Source of the DNA: Candidatus Rothia avicola
Lineage (GTDB): Bacteria > Actinomycetota > Actinomycetes > Actinomycetales > Micrococcaceae
Assembly (NCBI GenBank): GCA_019115985.1
Contig: DXCN01000058.1
Coordinates: 1 to 33,924, forward strand
DNA: 33,924 nucleotides
Reading direction: 5' to 3'
The position numbers and the translations under genes were made by a program. The notes under the pieces were generated by a model. That model searched no databases and had not been told where the DNA came from. It saw only the letters and a program-made list of their open reading frames with translations. Shown here one piece after another: positions 1 through 7,674 of the stretch; the first letter of the stretch is position 1, and each line of letters begins with the position of its first letter.

Positions 1-1041
1 ATTATCCCCTGGAACTTCCCCATCCTGATGGCCATCTGGAAGATTGCCCCGGCCCTGGCAGCGGGCAACACCATCGTACTCAAGCCCGCCGAGCAGACCC
101 CGGTTTCAGTGCTCTACCTGGTTGACCTGTGGAAGGACGTGCTCCCCGCCGGTGTGCTGAACGTTGTGAACGGCTTTGGCCCCGAGGCAGGTGCCGCCCT
201 CTCTGGCAGCAAGCGCATCCGCAAGATTGCTTTTACCGGCGAGACCACCACCGGCTCCATCATCATGAAGGCTGCAGCCGACAACATCATCCCGGTCACC
301 CTGGAGCTGGGCGGCAAGTCCCCCAACGTCTTCTTTGCCGATGTTGCTGCCGAGAAGGATTCCTTCTACGACAAGGCGCTAGAAGGCTTTGCCTCCTTCG
401 GCCTGAACCAGGGCGAGGTCTGCACCTGCCCCTCGCGTGCGCTGATTCAGAAGCCGATTCACGATTCCTTCCTCGAGGCCGGTATCGAGCGCGTGAAGGC
501 TATGAAGCAGGGCAACCCGCTCGATACCGAGACCATGGTCGGCGCCCAGGCGTCCAAGGAGCAGTGGGATAAGATTACCGGCTACCTGAAGATTGGTAAG
601 GAGGAGGGCGCGGACGTTCTCGTCGGCGGTGATGCCTGTGAGTTGGGTGGCGACCTGGCAGATGGCTGGTACATTCAGCCGACCGTCTTTGCCGGCAGCA
701 ACGACATGCGCATCTTCCAGGAAGAGATTTTTGGCCCCGTTCTGGCTACTACCTCTTTCACTGATTTTGATGAGGCCATGCGTATTGCCAATGACACCGA
801 CTACGGCCTGGGTGCGGGCGTCTGGACTCGTGACCAGAATACCGCCTACCGGGCAGGCCGCACTATTCAGGCTGGCCGCGTGTGGATCAACAACTACCAC
901 AACTACCCGGCTCATGCCGCTTTCGGTGGCTACAAGAAGTCAGGTATCGGCCGCGAGACCCATCTGATGATGCTTGAGCACTACCAGCAGACCAAGAACA
1001 TGCTGGTCAGCTACTCAGATAGGCCGATGGGGCTCTTCTAA
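1..1041 (+). CDS. Aldehyde dehydrogenase, NAD(P)+-dependent, 5' end missing
   Basis: The frame is open from base 1 and enters the window at the family motif PWNFP, so the upstream 150 or so residues of a roughly 500-residue protein are missing and the ATG at 28 is internal. The enzyme family oxidises aldehydes to carboxylic acids in the cytoplasm. Visible landmarks are the cofactor-binding stretch [13 protein letters not shown], the general-base glutamate in LELGGKSPN, and the nucleophilic cysteine in [11 protein letters not shown], where the doublet CTC is typical of the AldA/ExaC branch acting on acetaldehyde or short aldehydes. The C-terminal motif EEIFGPVL is also present. Substrate cannot be fixed from sequence. 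No co-directional gene follows; an inverted-repeat element lies just downstream. Family assignment is very secure. Confidence 0.96.
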   Translation: MIPWNFPILMAIWKIAPALAAGNTIVLKPAEQTPVSVLYLVDLWKDVLPAGVLNVVNGFGPEAGAALSGSKRIRKIAFTGETTTGSIIMKAAADNIIPVTLELGGKSPNVFFADVAAEKDSFYDKALEGFASFGLNQGEVCTCPSRALIQKPIHDSFLEAGIERVKAMKQGNPLDTETMVGAQASKEQWDKITGYLKIGKEEGADVLVGGDACELGGDLADGWYIQPTVFAGSNDMRIFQEEIFGPVLATTSFTDFDEAMRIANDTDYGLGAGVWTRDQNTAYRAGRTIQAGRVWINNYHNYPAHAAFGGYKKSGIGRETHLMMLEHYQQTKNMLVSYSDRPMGLF

Positions 1042-1063
1042 AACCTGCCCCTGATAGGTTGAG

Positions 1064-1313
1064 GCTTATTCATAAGGGGTTCCGCAGGCTCACACCTTCG
1101 CAAGCTCAGGTGATTCCGTTCGCTCTTGAGTGCTGACGCACCCGCTTCACTTCATCTGCCGCCCCTCTCGCCTGGTTCGCTTCGCTCACAAGGGCGATTC
1201 ACGCCCCGCCTAGCGGCGGATTCTATTCGCTCTTGCGTGCTATCGCACCCGCTCACTTCATCCGAGCCAGCAGCTTCGCAGTGAGCCTGCTCCACCTACC
1301 CTAATGAATAAGC
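1064..1313. repeat. MITE/REP-like non-coding element with nested inverted repeats
   Basis: A roughly 250-bp non-coding block is bounded by imperfect 15-bp inverted repeats, GCTTATTCATAAGGG at 1064-1078 and its complement at 1299-1313 with one mismatch. A second, perfect 10-bp inverted pair lies just inside them (GCAGGCTCAC at 1084-1093, GTGAGCCTGC at 1281-1290). Inside, an imperfect direct repeat of about 43 bp occurs twice (1113-1156 and 1220-1262), sharing TTCGCTCTTG and CACTTCATC. No ORF of note lies within. The architecture suggests a small non-autonomous mobile element or a REP/BIME-type palindromic unit, but no target-site duplication is obvious and only one copy is visible here. Confidence 0.55.
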
Positions 1314-1333
1314 TTCCATATAGAAGAAAACAG

Positions 1334-1390
1334 CCGCCCTTTTGTTCTTTCTGACGAGCAACCTCGATGTAAGAAAGAGCAAAAGGGCGG
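1334..1390 (-). terminator. Strong hairpin terminator of the GIY-YIG-like gene
   Basis: Arms CGCCCTTTTGTTCTTTC (1335-1351) and GAAAGAGCAAAAGGGCG (1373-1389) pair with one mismatch and extend by one more C-G pair. The loop carries a further small stem, CGAG/CTCG (1355-1358 and 1363-1366). Read on the minus strand it follows the stop codon of the 1415-2116 gene by about 25 bases and is followed by the T-rich run CTGTTTTCTTC. It is a convincing intrinsic terminator for that gene. Confidence 0.8.
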
Positions 1391-1414
1391 ATAGTTATCT
1401 CTAGAAAAAATATT

Positions 1415-2116
1415 TTAGCGGGGCCCGTATCTAACCCCAGAATTAGCCCTGATACCTGTTAACACCTGACCCTTAATGCCCAAATAATCATCTGCTGCAG
1501 CGTCTTTAAGAGGCATGGCAACCCTACCGTTCTCCAAGGTCTCCCATTCCCCCTCAGGGTCTATTTCCCAACTTCCCAAGATTCGGTTTCCGCTATCTTT
1601 AAGAACAGCGATTAGATGGGTTGTCCCTTCTCGCTTTTCCTTAGCCATAGACCACCACTTGCGTGCCCGTTCAGAAAACACAGCGCCTGATTGCCAGCCA
1701 CTCGGTGCCACCCGATCATCCATTTCACTTGCTGTAATAGCAACCAATACAGCACCCCTGGTATTAGAAATATCAAACTCTCCAGGCTTAGTAAATACAG
1801 CAGGTCCAATCTCTTTGGTGGAGTCAACACCAGAAATATTGGTGTATTTCATAACTTCCCCTTCCTCATTTTCACATGTAACTTTTCTACCAGCCATAGC
1901 TGCTACACGAATTGCTATAGCCTCTGCTTTTCGTGCGTCAGCACGAGTAGAAAAAGGTTCGATGGTCTGTAAAATAGCGGTACCTTTTGAATCTCGCAGT
2001 TCCTCGGCTGCACTGTTATGCGCCTGAAAAACTCGCTCCAAGCTCCCAGCAATTCCAATATAAATGCTGTTCAGTTGAGCATTTTCATATATGTATAACC
2101 AGGTTTTTTGAGACAT
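1415..2116 (-). CDS. Hypothetical protein with N-terminal GIY-YIG-like domain
   Basis: The 233-residue protein begins with a segment resembling a GIY-YIG nuclease: WLYIYENAQLNSIYIGIA (residues 6-23), then LERVFQAH with R28, then a helix with E65 (ARKAEAIAIR), matching the usual order of two tyrosine-containing strands, arginine and glutamate. Residues 75-233 match no family I recognise. The start chosen is the second of two consecutive ATGs, six bases after AGGAG; the first (2119) has only three bases of spacing. The gene is visibly lower in GC than its neighbours, stands alone with its own terminator, and lies beside a MITE-like repeat, so recent acquisition is plausible. The nuclease fold is inferred from motif spacing only. 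A restriction, mobile-element or phage-defence role is possible but unproven. Confidence 0.7.
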   Translation of the reverse strand: MSQKTWLYIYENAQLNSIYIGIAGSLERVFQAHNSAAEELRDSKGTAILQTIEPFSTRADARKAEAIAIRVAAMAGRKVTCENEEGEVMKYTNISGVDSTKEIGPAVFTKPGEFDISNTRGAVLVAITASEMDDRVAPSGWQSGAVFSERARKWWSMAKEKREGTTHLIAVLKDSGNRILGSWEIDPEGEWETLENGRVAMPLKDAAADDYLGIKGQVLTGIRANSGVRYGPR

Positions 2117-2286
2117 CATTTACTCCTCATCAGCTATCACTTATCAAAACTGTAGGGATACCCCGCCCTCTACAAGAAAATCACTTTAATGTGAGTGCAT
2201 CTCCACAAAAGGACTGAAATATCAGCAATTGAATCTGGACTCTTACCCCCAGGAAACCTATAGGCAACTTCCATCCTCTTTCATAG

Positions 2287-2312
2287 TACACTTATCTGGT
2301 TGATTCAACCAG
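2287..2312 (+). promoter_or_regulatory. Candidate -10 box and 17-bp palindromic operator
   Basis: TACACT at 2287-2292 resembles a -10 hexamer. Four bases later comes a perfect odd-centred palindrome, CTGGTTGATTCAACCAG (2296-2312), with 8-bp arms around a single central T. A perfect dyad over the expected transcription start, 18 bases before the GTG start at 2330, is the usual arrangement for a repressor site. No convincing -35 box was seen. The site is read from sequence; its function is inferred. Confidence 0.5.
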
Positions 2313-2329
2313 TTAGAAAAAGGTGTGTC

Positions 2330-2617
2330 GTGAGCCCTTCTTCCGAGCAGCCCACTGGGCCCACAGACCCGGGAACCGCTGTCGGCCAGATTTTTTACCA
2401 CTTCAACCTGCGCCCCAAGCCAAGGAACCGCCGCCCCATTCCCAAAGGGCAGCTCGACCCCTTCGCCCAAACCGGCTTCTACGTCGTCCTAGCATCCACC
2501 GTGCAAACCGTTACGCTCGCCCCTATCAGATGCAATTCCTACAGCGACCTAGATGCACCCGGCCTCATTCTTGGGGCAGATCCCACCAGAGAATCGGCTG
2601 GCCAGGTCCAGAGTTAA
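2330..2617 (+). CDS. Small orphan protein, 95 residues, unknown function
   Basis: I do not recognise this protein. The GTG start at 2330 is chosen because AAGG (2320-2323) lies six bases upstream and a palindromic promoter region precedes it; an in-frame TTG at 2300 lies inside the palindrome and is less likely. The product starts with a Ser/Pro/Thr-rich segment (residues 2-15), has a basic stretch LRPKPRNRRPIPKG (27-40), and a hydrophobic segment YVVLASTVQTVTLAPI (51-66). No signal peptide or nucleotide-binding motif is apparent. It runs into the 3' end of the convergent gene 2565-3215, overlapping it by 53 bases. The overlap and small size leave real doubt; the clean regulatory region is the main support. 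Confidence 0.45.
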   Translation: MSPSSEQPTGPTDPGTAVGQIFYHFNLRPKPRNRRPIPKGQLDPFAQTGFYVVLASTVQTVTLAPIRCNSYSDLDAPGLILGADPTRESAGQVQS

Positions 2618-3215
2618 GCCAGCTAAACTTCACCGCCTCCAGCCAGGGGCCAGCGTCCTGAACCTCAAAAGCCACAAGGTCACCCACCTCAGCGGTGACG
2701 GCCTCGTCCACACCAATAATTTCTCGCCCGGCAACCACCAGCCCACCCACAGTAATCACCAAAGGAAGGGCCTGCCCTGGGGCTAGAGAACGAACTAAGG
2801 CCAGGTTAGAAGAGCTCACCTTCCAGACCATCCGCGAAGCATCTGTTTGACCTGCTCGAACAGCAGCATCTTCAGACATTTCAGCTGCCATATCAAACCC
2901 ATACCAGGTACGCCCCGCCGGGCCCGCAGTAGGCTGGGCATCAATTTGCCGCAAGACAACAACCTTTTGAGCCCGAATCCCTAACTCTGCTAGCCGCTGA
3001 ACGAAACCCGGCTTATCCCACCGTGGAGCAGAAGCGAGCTCCACTATTCGCTCATAGGGGTAATAACGTGACTTAGCGCCGGTGGTGTATGCCTGCCCCA
3101 GCGCATGAGCCCGGTCCAGTATCTGCACCTGGGCCAGCGGGCGGCCCACCATGTCACTAACCTCTTTAAGAGAACAGAGCCGGATATCAGAATAAGTCAC
3201 AGATAAATCTTTCAT
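2565..3215 (-). CDS. Hypothetical protein, possible N-terminal helix-turn-helix
   Basis: This 216-residue protein is not one I recognise. Residues 13-62 (SLKEVSDMVGRPLAQVQILD, then RYYPYERIVELA) look like a helix-turn-helix or winged-helix segment of the excisionase/MerR general kind, with a conserved-looking Lys-Ser-Arg-Tyr-Tyr turn. The C-terminal half (residues about 130-216) is predicted beta-rich and ends in Trp- and Pro-rich sequence (ILWWDLPQE). The ATG start at 3215 has only a weak AGAGAAAA ribosome site. The gene is convergent with the small ORF at 2330-2617 and overlaps its end. It could be an autoregulatory DNA-binding protein, but this is inferred from shape alone. Confidence 0.65.
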   Translation of the reverse strand: MKDLSVTYSDIRLCSLKEVSDMVGRPLAQVQILDRAHALGQAYTTGAKSRYYPYERIVELASAPRWDKPGFVQRLAELGIRAQKVVVLRQIDAQPTAGPAGRTWYGFDMAAEMSEDAAVRAGQTDASRMVWKVSSSNLALVRSLAPGQALPLVITVGGLVVAGREIIGVDEAVTAEVGDLVAFEVQDAGPWLEAVKFSWLNSGPGQPILWWDLPQE

Positions 3216-3261
3216 GTCTTTTTTCTCTGGCCCAAGACAGCAACGTCGGCCAGCAAAAGCC

Positions 3262-3278
3262 TATCTAAACGGTATCTA
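3262..3278. promoter_or_regulatory. TATCTA direct repeat, 11-bp period, between divergent genes
   Basis: TATCTA occurs at 3262-3267 and 3273-3278, exactly 11 bases (about one helical turn) apart, in the divergent space between the 2565-3215 gene and maf. Read on the minus strand it overlaps plausible -10 sequences (TAGATA, TAGGCT) for the minus-strand gene. It may be a regulator site or chance. Confidence 0.3.
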
Positions 3279-3324
3279 GTTGAGCCTACACCTGCCGCCC
3301 ACCAACTGCGACCGATCCAACCAC

Positions 3325-3330
3325 TAGACT
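3325..3330 (+). promoter_or_regulatory. -10 box for a leaderless maf transcript
   Basis: TAGACT fits the actinobacterial -10 pattern TANNNT and ends seven bases before the maf ATG, so transcription would begin at about the A of the start codon. There is no Shine-Dalgarno sequence upstream of this ATG. Both facts point to a leaderless mRNA, which is common in actinobacteria. Confidence 0.55.
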
Positions 3331-3337
3331 GTTACCC

Positions 3338-4048
3338 ATGCAGAACCCCACTGAAACCCCAGCCGCAGCAGGCGAACAGCCGGTGCGGCTCGTCCTTGCC
3401 TCATCGTCCCCTGCCCGCAAAAAGCTCCTGGAGGACGCCGGCGTCCGATTCACCGTTATGGTCAGCGATGTCGAGGAGGACGCCGCCCTGCACGAAGCCC
3501 AACAGGCCGCCTATGAAGCAGGGCTGGGTGACATCACCCCGGCACAAACCGCCCAGCTACTGGCTAAAGCAAAGGCGCAGGCGGTTGCCGCCCTCCCCGA
3601 GGCAGCAGGCGCCCTGGTGCTGGGCTGTGACTCTGTCTTTGAGCTCGATGGCCTTGCCTACGGCAAGCCCGGCAGCGCAGAGAAAGCCCTGGCCCGTATT
3701 ACCGCGATGAGCGGACGCAGCGGGCAGCTCCACACGGGCCACTGGCTGGTTGATACCCGCGCTGCTTCCCCTCACCAGAGCGGCGACACATACCCCGAGG
3801 CTAGCGAGCTGCGCACGGCCACCGTCCATTTCGACACCTTCACCGAAGAAGAAGCCCAGCGCTATGTGGCCACCGGGGAGCCCCTGTGGGTGGCTGGTTC
3901 TTTCACTATTGACGGTTTCGGCGCTGCCTTCATTCGGGGCATCGAGGGTGAATACCACACGGTGGTGGGGCTCTCCGTTCATGCCCTGCGCACAATGCTG
4001 GCCGACTTTGGTGTTTCAATCAGCGACATTTGGAAAAAATCGCGATAA
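3338..4048 (+). CDS. maf: Maf-like nucleoside triphosphate pyrophosphatase
   Basis: Maf proteins hydrolyse non-canonical or modified nucleoside triphosphates such as m5UTP, pseudo-UTP or dTTP to the monophosphate and pyrophosphate, cleaning the nucleotide pool. They are historically linked to septum formation. The 236-residue product has the N-terminal signature [18 protein letters not shown] (about residues 18-35), the [12 protein letters not shown] metal-binding strand, the GKPGS loop, the [11 protein letters not shown] segment, and the C-terminal [13 protein letters not shown] and GEYHTVVGL motifs. It is slightly longer than average owing to a 15-residue N-terminal extension. It lies about 110 bases upstream of the acyl-CoA carboxylase alpha gene, an association also seen in mycobacteria, where accD5, the epsilon gene, maf and accA3 cluster. 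Confidence 0.95.
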   Translation: MQNPTETPAAAGEQPVRLVLASSSPARKKLLEDAGVRFTVMVSDVEEDAALHEAQQAAYEAGLGDITPAQTAQLLAKAKAQAVAALPEAAGALVLGCDSVFELDGLAYGKPGSAEKALARITAMSGRSGQLHTGHWLVDTRAASPHQSGDTYPEASELRTATVHFDTFTEEEAQRYVATGEPLWVAGSFTIDGFGAAFIRGIEGEYHTVVGLSVHALRTMLADFGVSISDIWKKSR

Positions 4049-4068
4049 ATTTCAAGATACGACTTTTA

Positions 4069-4093
4069 TGAGGCGCCGAGAGTCGGCGTCTCA
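4069..4093 (+). terminator. Hairpin between maf and the carboxylase gene
   Basis: Arms TGAGGCGCCGA (4069-4079) and TCGGCGTCTCA (4083-4093) pair with one wobble around the loop GAG. The hairpin lies 20 bases past the maf stop but lacks a T-tract, so it is more likely an attenuator or mRNA-processing stem than a full terminator. The T-rich sequence upstream of it (GACTTTTATG) could also be part of a promoter for the next gene. Confidence 0.45.
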
Positions 4094-4157
4094 TAGCAAT
4101 GCGTACTTGCCAGCAACGGCACGCCAGCACGGCGCATCAACCCGAGGAGCTCTTACA

Positions 4158-5975
4158 GTGACTGCATACAATGACCTGGCCCAGGCCTTTACCCCGGTGA
4201 AGGGTCGCCACACCGGCCCCGTCAGCAAGGTACTGATTGCCAACCGCGGTGAGATTGCCGTGCGCGTCATCCGAGCTGCCCGGGACGAAGGCATCTCAAC
4301 CGTTGCCGTCTATGCAGACCCCGACCGCGAGGCCCAGCATGTGCTGCTAGCCGACGAGTCCTATGCTCTGGGCGGCACCACCGCAGCTGAGTCCTACCTG
4401 GTCATGGACAAGCTACTTGAGGTTGCCAAGCGCTCTGGCGCCGACGCCGTGCACCCCGGCTACGGCTTCCTTTCCGAGAACGCCCAGTTCGCCCAGCAGG
4501 TCATCGACGCCGGCCTGACCTGGATTGGCCCCTCCCCCGAGTCCATCAACCGCCTGGGCGACAAGGTAGCCGCCCGCCATATCGCCGAGAAGGTCGGTGC
4601 CCCGCTGGTTCCCGGCACCAAGGACCCGGTCAAGAACGCCGCTGAGGTTGAAAAATTTGCGGACGAGTACGGCCTACCCGTTGCTATCAAGGCAGCTTTT
4701 GGCGGCGGTGGGCGCGGTATCAAGGTCGCCCGCGAACGCGAAGGTATCGGGGAGCTCTACGAGTCAGCTGTCCGCGAGGCTATCGCCGCCTTTGGCCGCG
4801 GCGAGTGCTTCATTGAGCGCTTTCTTGACTCCCCCCGCCACGTTGAAACCCAGTGCCTGGCCGACGCCCACGGCAACGTTGTAGTTGTTTCGACCCGCGA
4901 CTGCTCCCTGCAGCGCCGCAATCAGAAGCTGGTAGAAGAGGCCCCTGCCCCCTACCTGACCAAGGAGCAGAACGAGCGCCTGTACGAGGCATCCAAGGCT
5001 ATCCTGCGTGAGGCAGGCTACCAGGGCGCCGGTACCTGCGAATTCCTGGTGGGTACCGACGGCACCATTTCCTTCCTCGAGGTCAACACCCGCCTACAGG
5101 TTGAGCACCCGGTCTCCGAAGAGGTCACTGGCATTGACCTGGTGCGCGAGCAGTTCCGCATCGCCCGCGGCGAAACGATCGAAGCCACCGACCCCGAGGT
5201 ACGCGGCCACTCCTTCGAATTCCGCATCAACGGTGAGGACGCCGGTCGCAGCTTCATGCCCTCCCCCGGCACCGTCGAGAAGCTGGTTGTACCTACCGGC
5301 CCGGGCGTCCGCTGGGATTCCGGTGTGATCGCAGGTGATACCGTCAGCGGCAATTTTGACTCCATGATTGCTAAGCTCATCGTCACCGGCGCTACCCGCG
5401 AGCAGGCCCTGCAGCGGGCTCGCCGCGCCCTGGGCGAGCTGGTCATCGAGGGTATGCCCACCGTTGCCAACTTCCACCGCGCCGTCCTCGATGAGCCCGC
5501 TTTCGCCCCTGCACCCGGCGGTGACTTTGCTGTTCACACCCGCTGGATTGAAACCGAATTCAAGAACACCCTTCCCGCCTACGATGGTGCCCTCACCCTG
5601 GCTGAGGCCGATGAAGAGCGCCAGAAGATTACCGTTGAGGTCAACGGTAAGCGCATGGAAGTCGTCCTGCCTTCTCTGGGCGGTACCTCCGCAAAACCCG
5701 CTGCCGCATCCAAGGCCCGCAAGTCCCGCTCAAGCCGCGGGGGCGCGTCCGGCTCTACCAACAGCAATGAACTCACCAGCCCCATGCAGGGCACCATTGT
5801 TAAGGTTGCCAGCAAGGACGGCGCCAAGGTTGCCGAAGGCGATTTAATCGTTGTTCTGGAAGCCATGAAGATGGAGCAGCCCATCACCGCCCACAAGGCA
5901 GGCAAGGTCACCGGACTCAAACTCAAGGCGGGCGACACCGTCTCAGCCGGGGCAATTATCGCAACCATCAAATAA
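4158..5975 (+). CDS. accA3: Acetyl/propionyl-CoA carboxylase alpha subunit (biotin carboxylase-BCCP fusion)
   Basis: The 605-residue subunit carboxylates its own biotin with ATP and bicarbonate and passes the carboxyl group to a beta subunit that makes malonyl- or methylmalonyl-CoA for fatty-acid synthesis. The GTG start at 4158 follows GAGGAG by eight bases; the open frame upstream only reads through maf in another phase. The biotin carboxylase domain covers residues 22-470, with the glycine-rich ATP loop FGGGGRGIK (181-189) and the catalytic motif [12 protein letters not shown] (308-319). A Ser/Arg/Gly-rich linker (about 515-535) leads to the BCCP domain with the biotinylated lysine in EAMKMEQP (K571). 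Size and layout match mycobacterial AccA3. No beta or epsilon subunit gene is in the window, although these often sit just upstream of maf in relatives. Confidence 0.96.
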   Translation: MTAYNDLAQAFTPVKGRHTGPVSKVLIANRGEIAVRVIRAARDEGISTVAVYADPDREAQHVLLADESYALGGTTAAESYLVMDKLLEVAKRSGADAVHPGYGFLSENAQFAQQVIDAGLTWIGPSPESINRLGDKVAARHIAEKVGAPLVPGTKDPVKNAAEVEKFADEYGLPVAIKAAFGGGGRGIKVAREREGIGELYESAVREAIAAFGRGECFIERFLDSPRHVETQCLADAHGNVVVVSTRDCSLQRRNQKLVEEAPAPYLTKEQNERLYEASKAILREAGYQGAGTCEFLVGTDGTISFLEVNTRLQVEHPVSEEVTGIDLVREQFRIARGETIEATDPEVRGHSFEFRINGEDAGRSFMPSPGTVEKLVVPTGPGVRWDSGVIAGDTVSGNFDSMIAKLIVTGATREQALQRARRALGELVIEGMPTVANFHRAVLDEPAFAPAPGGDFAVHTRWIETEFKNTLPAYDGALTLAEADEERQKITVEVNGKRMEVVLPSLGGTSAKPAAASKARKSRSSRGGASGSTNSNELTSPMQGTIVKVASKDGAKVAEGDLIVVLEAMKMEQPITAHKAGKVTGLKLKAGDTVSAGAIIATIK

Positions 5976-6052
5976 AAGCACCGCGCACGAACGAGGACAG
6001 GATCCCTTTGCCATCAGGCAGGGGGGCTGACCTATACCCAACACCCATGAGC

Positions 6053-6107
6053 TCACATAGTGGAATTGAAGTTTCACATAGAGAACGTCAGTTTTAGAGT
6101 AAAACTG
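6053..6107 (+). promoter_or_regulatory. Candidate operator region upstream of the MHS transporter
   Basis: The 166-base gap between the carboxylase and the transporter contains a perfect inverted repeat, CAGTTTTA-GAG-TAAAACTG (6089-6107), and upstream of it two copies of TCACATAG at 6053-6060 and 6074-6081, exactly 21 bases (two helical turns) apart. This is the layout expected for one or two regulators controlling the transporter start at 6142. The repeats are seen directly; the regulatory role is inferred. Confidence 0.45.
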
Positions 6108-6141
6108 TTCAACACATTCCATACACCCTCAGAGAGATCCT

Positions 6142-7536
6142 GTGAGCACCACAACCGCCACCCCAGCATCCTCTGCCACCGAGCAGACCGTGCCCCGCAG
6201 CCGCGTCATCCTGGCGTCGCTCATCGGCACCACCATCGAGTTCTACGACTTCTACATCTACGCCACCGCCGCCGTGGCCGTCTTCCCCGCCCTCTTCTTC
6301 ACCGGCGAGGACGACACCGCCAAACTTCTGGCCTCCATGGCAACCTTCGGCGCAGCCTTCATCGCCCGCCCCATCGGCTCCATCGTCTTTGGCCACTTTG
6401 GCGATAAGGTAGGCCGCAAGGCAACCCTGGTCGGTGCGCTCCTGACCATGGGCATCGCGACCTTCCTCATCGGCCTGCTCCCCACCTACTACCAAATCGG
6501 CCTGTGGGCACCGGCCATGCTGACCATCCTGCGCTTCTGCCAGGGTCTAGGCCTGGGCGGCGAATGGTCAGGCGCAGCCCTGCTAGCCACCGAATACGCC
6601 GAAGAAGGCAAGCGCGCCCGCGCCGCCATGTGGCCCCAGCTCGGCGCCCCGTTCGGCTTCATCCTCGCCAACGGCTTCATGCTCCTGCTCACCGTCGCCA
6701 TGGGCTTCACCTCCCTCGCCGCCGGCGACACCATCGACCACAACTTCCTTGTCTGGGGCTGGCGCATCCCCTTCATCGCCTCTATCGTCATGGTCGCAGT
6801 CGGCCTCTACGTGCGCTTCAAGCTCGAAGAAACCCCCGTCTTCAAACAGGCCCTCGAAAAGGACGAAAAGGTCAAGACCCCGCTCACAGAAGCCTTCAAG
6901 GTAGCCTGGTGGCCCATGATCCAGGGCGCCTTCATCATGCTCGCCACCTACGTGCTCTTCTACCTCATGACCGCCTGGATCCTCTCCTTCGGCATCGGCA
7001 AGGTAGAAAAAGGCGGCCTGGGCATCGCCTACCGCGAATTCCTGGTCATCCAGCTCATCACCATTCTCTTCTTCGCAGCCATGGTCCCGGTCTCCGGCTG
7101 GCTAGCCGACAGGTACGGACGCCGCTCCTCCCAGCTCGTCATCACCGGCGTCATCATCATCTTCGGCCTCTCCTTCGGCTTCCTCATGGACCCCTCTATC
7201 GTCGGCACCGGCGAGGACGCCAACACCGGCCGCATCGTCCTCTTCATGGCCATCGGCATGACCCTCATGGGCCTGACCTTCGGCTCCATGAGCGCCTACC
7301 TGCCAGAGCTCTTCCCCACCAACGTCCGCTACACTGCCTCAGGTATCAGCTACAACGTCGCATCCATCCTGGGTGCAGCGCTGACCCCCTACGCCGCGGT
7401 GTGGCTGAACGCCAACGGTGGTGTGGGCGCAGTCGGCCTCTACCTGGCCGGCGCGGGTCTGCTCACCCTGATCTTCATGGCGATCACCCATGAAACCCGC
7501 GACGTGGACCTGACCACTATGGCCCGCACTAAGTAG
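6142..7536 (+). CDS. MFS transporter, metabolite:H+ symporter (MHS) family
   Basis: This 464-residue inner-membrane protein has about twelve hydrophobic segments. It belongs to the MHS branch of the major facilitator superfamily, whose members (ProP, ShiA, KgtP, CitA) import osmolytes, shikimate or organic acids with protons. Diagnostic features are the first helix motif TTIEFYDFYIYATAA, the loop 2-3 signature GHFGDKVGRKATL, the RFCQGLGLGGEWSGA motif of helix 4, the RFKLEETPVF segment before the central loop, and the loop 8-9 repeat GWLADRYGRR. The GTG start at 6142 follows GAGAG by five bases. It stands as a single gene between a palindrome-bearing promoter region and a large terminator. Substrate is undetermined; a monocarboxylate, shikimate or betaine are equally possible. 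Confidence 0.93.
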   Translation: MSTTTATPASSATEQTVPRSRVILASLIGTTIEFYDFYIYATAAVAVFPALFFTGEDDTAKLLASMATFGAAFIARPIGSIVFGHFGDKVGRKATLVGALLTMGIATFLIGLLPTYYQIGLWAPAMLTILRFCQGLGLGGEWSGAALLATEYAEEGKRARAAMWPQLGAPFGFILANGFMLLLTVAMGFTSLAAGDTIDHNFLVWGWRIPFIASIVMVAVGLYVRFKLEETPVFKQALEKDEKVKTPLTEAFKVAWWPMIQGAFIMLATYVLFYLMTAWILSFGIGKVEKGGLGIAYREFLVIQLITILFFAAMVPVSGWLADRYGRRSSQLVITGVIIIFGLSFGFLMDPSIVGTGEDANTGRIVLFMAIGMTLMGLTFGSMSAYLPELFPTNVRYTASGISYNVASILGAALTPYAAVWLNANGGVGAVGLYLAGAGLLTLIFMAITHETRDVDLTTMARTK

Positions 7537-7558
7537 GGTAGAGCTTTAACGACACAAA

Positions 7559-7660
7559 GGGAGGGGTAGCGCCCGTTCGGAGCCGACTGGCTGGGGCTGG
7601 CATGAATCGCTTGCGAGCCAGCGAGAAGGTTAGTCGGCAAGAGCGGGCGCTACCCCTCCC
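7559..7660 (+). terminator. Large three-tier hairpin between convergent genes
   Basis: The outer arms are a perfect 17-bp inverted repeat, GGGAGGGGTAGCGCCCG (7559-7575) and CGGGCGCTACCCCTCCC (7644-7660), followed on the plus strand by CTCTTTTTC. Inside are two further nested stems, GCCGACT/AGTCGGC (7582-7588, 7632-7638) and GCTGGC/GCCAGC (7596-7601, 7617-7622). It terminates the transporter transcript and may also stop the convergent LpdA transcript, although the minus side has only a weak T-tract (CTTTGTG). Confidence 0.85.
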
Positions 7661-7674
7661 CTCTTTTTCATCTA

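Noticed and set aside
3750-4157. Upstream extension of the carboxylase reading frame
   Set aside because: It runs through maf in another phase; GAGGAG at 4144 and the conserved N-terminus fix the start at GTG 4158.
6504-7493. 329-residue open frame inside the MHS transporter gene
   Set aside because: It is rich in Arg, His and Pro, the usual shadow of a GC-rich gene in another phase, with no recognisable domain.
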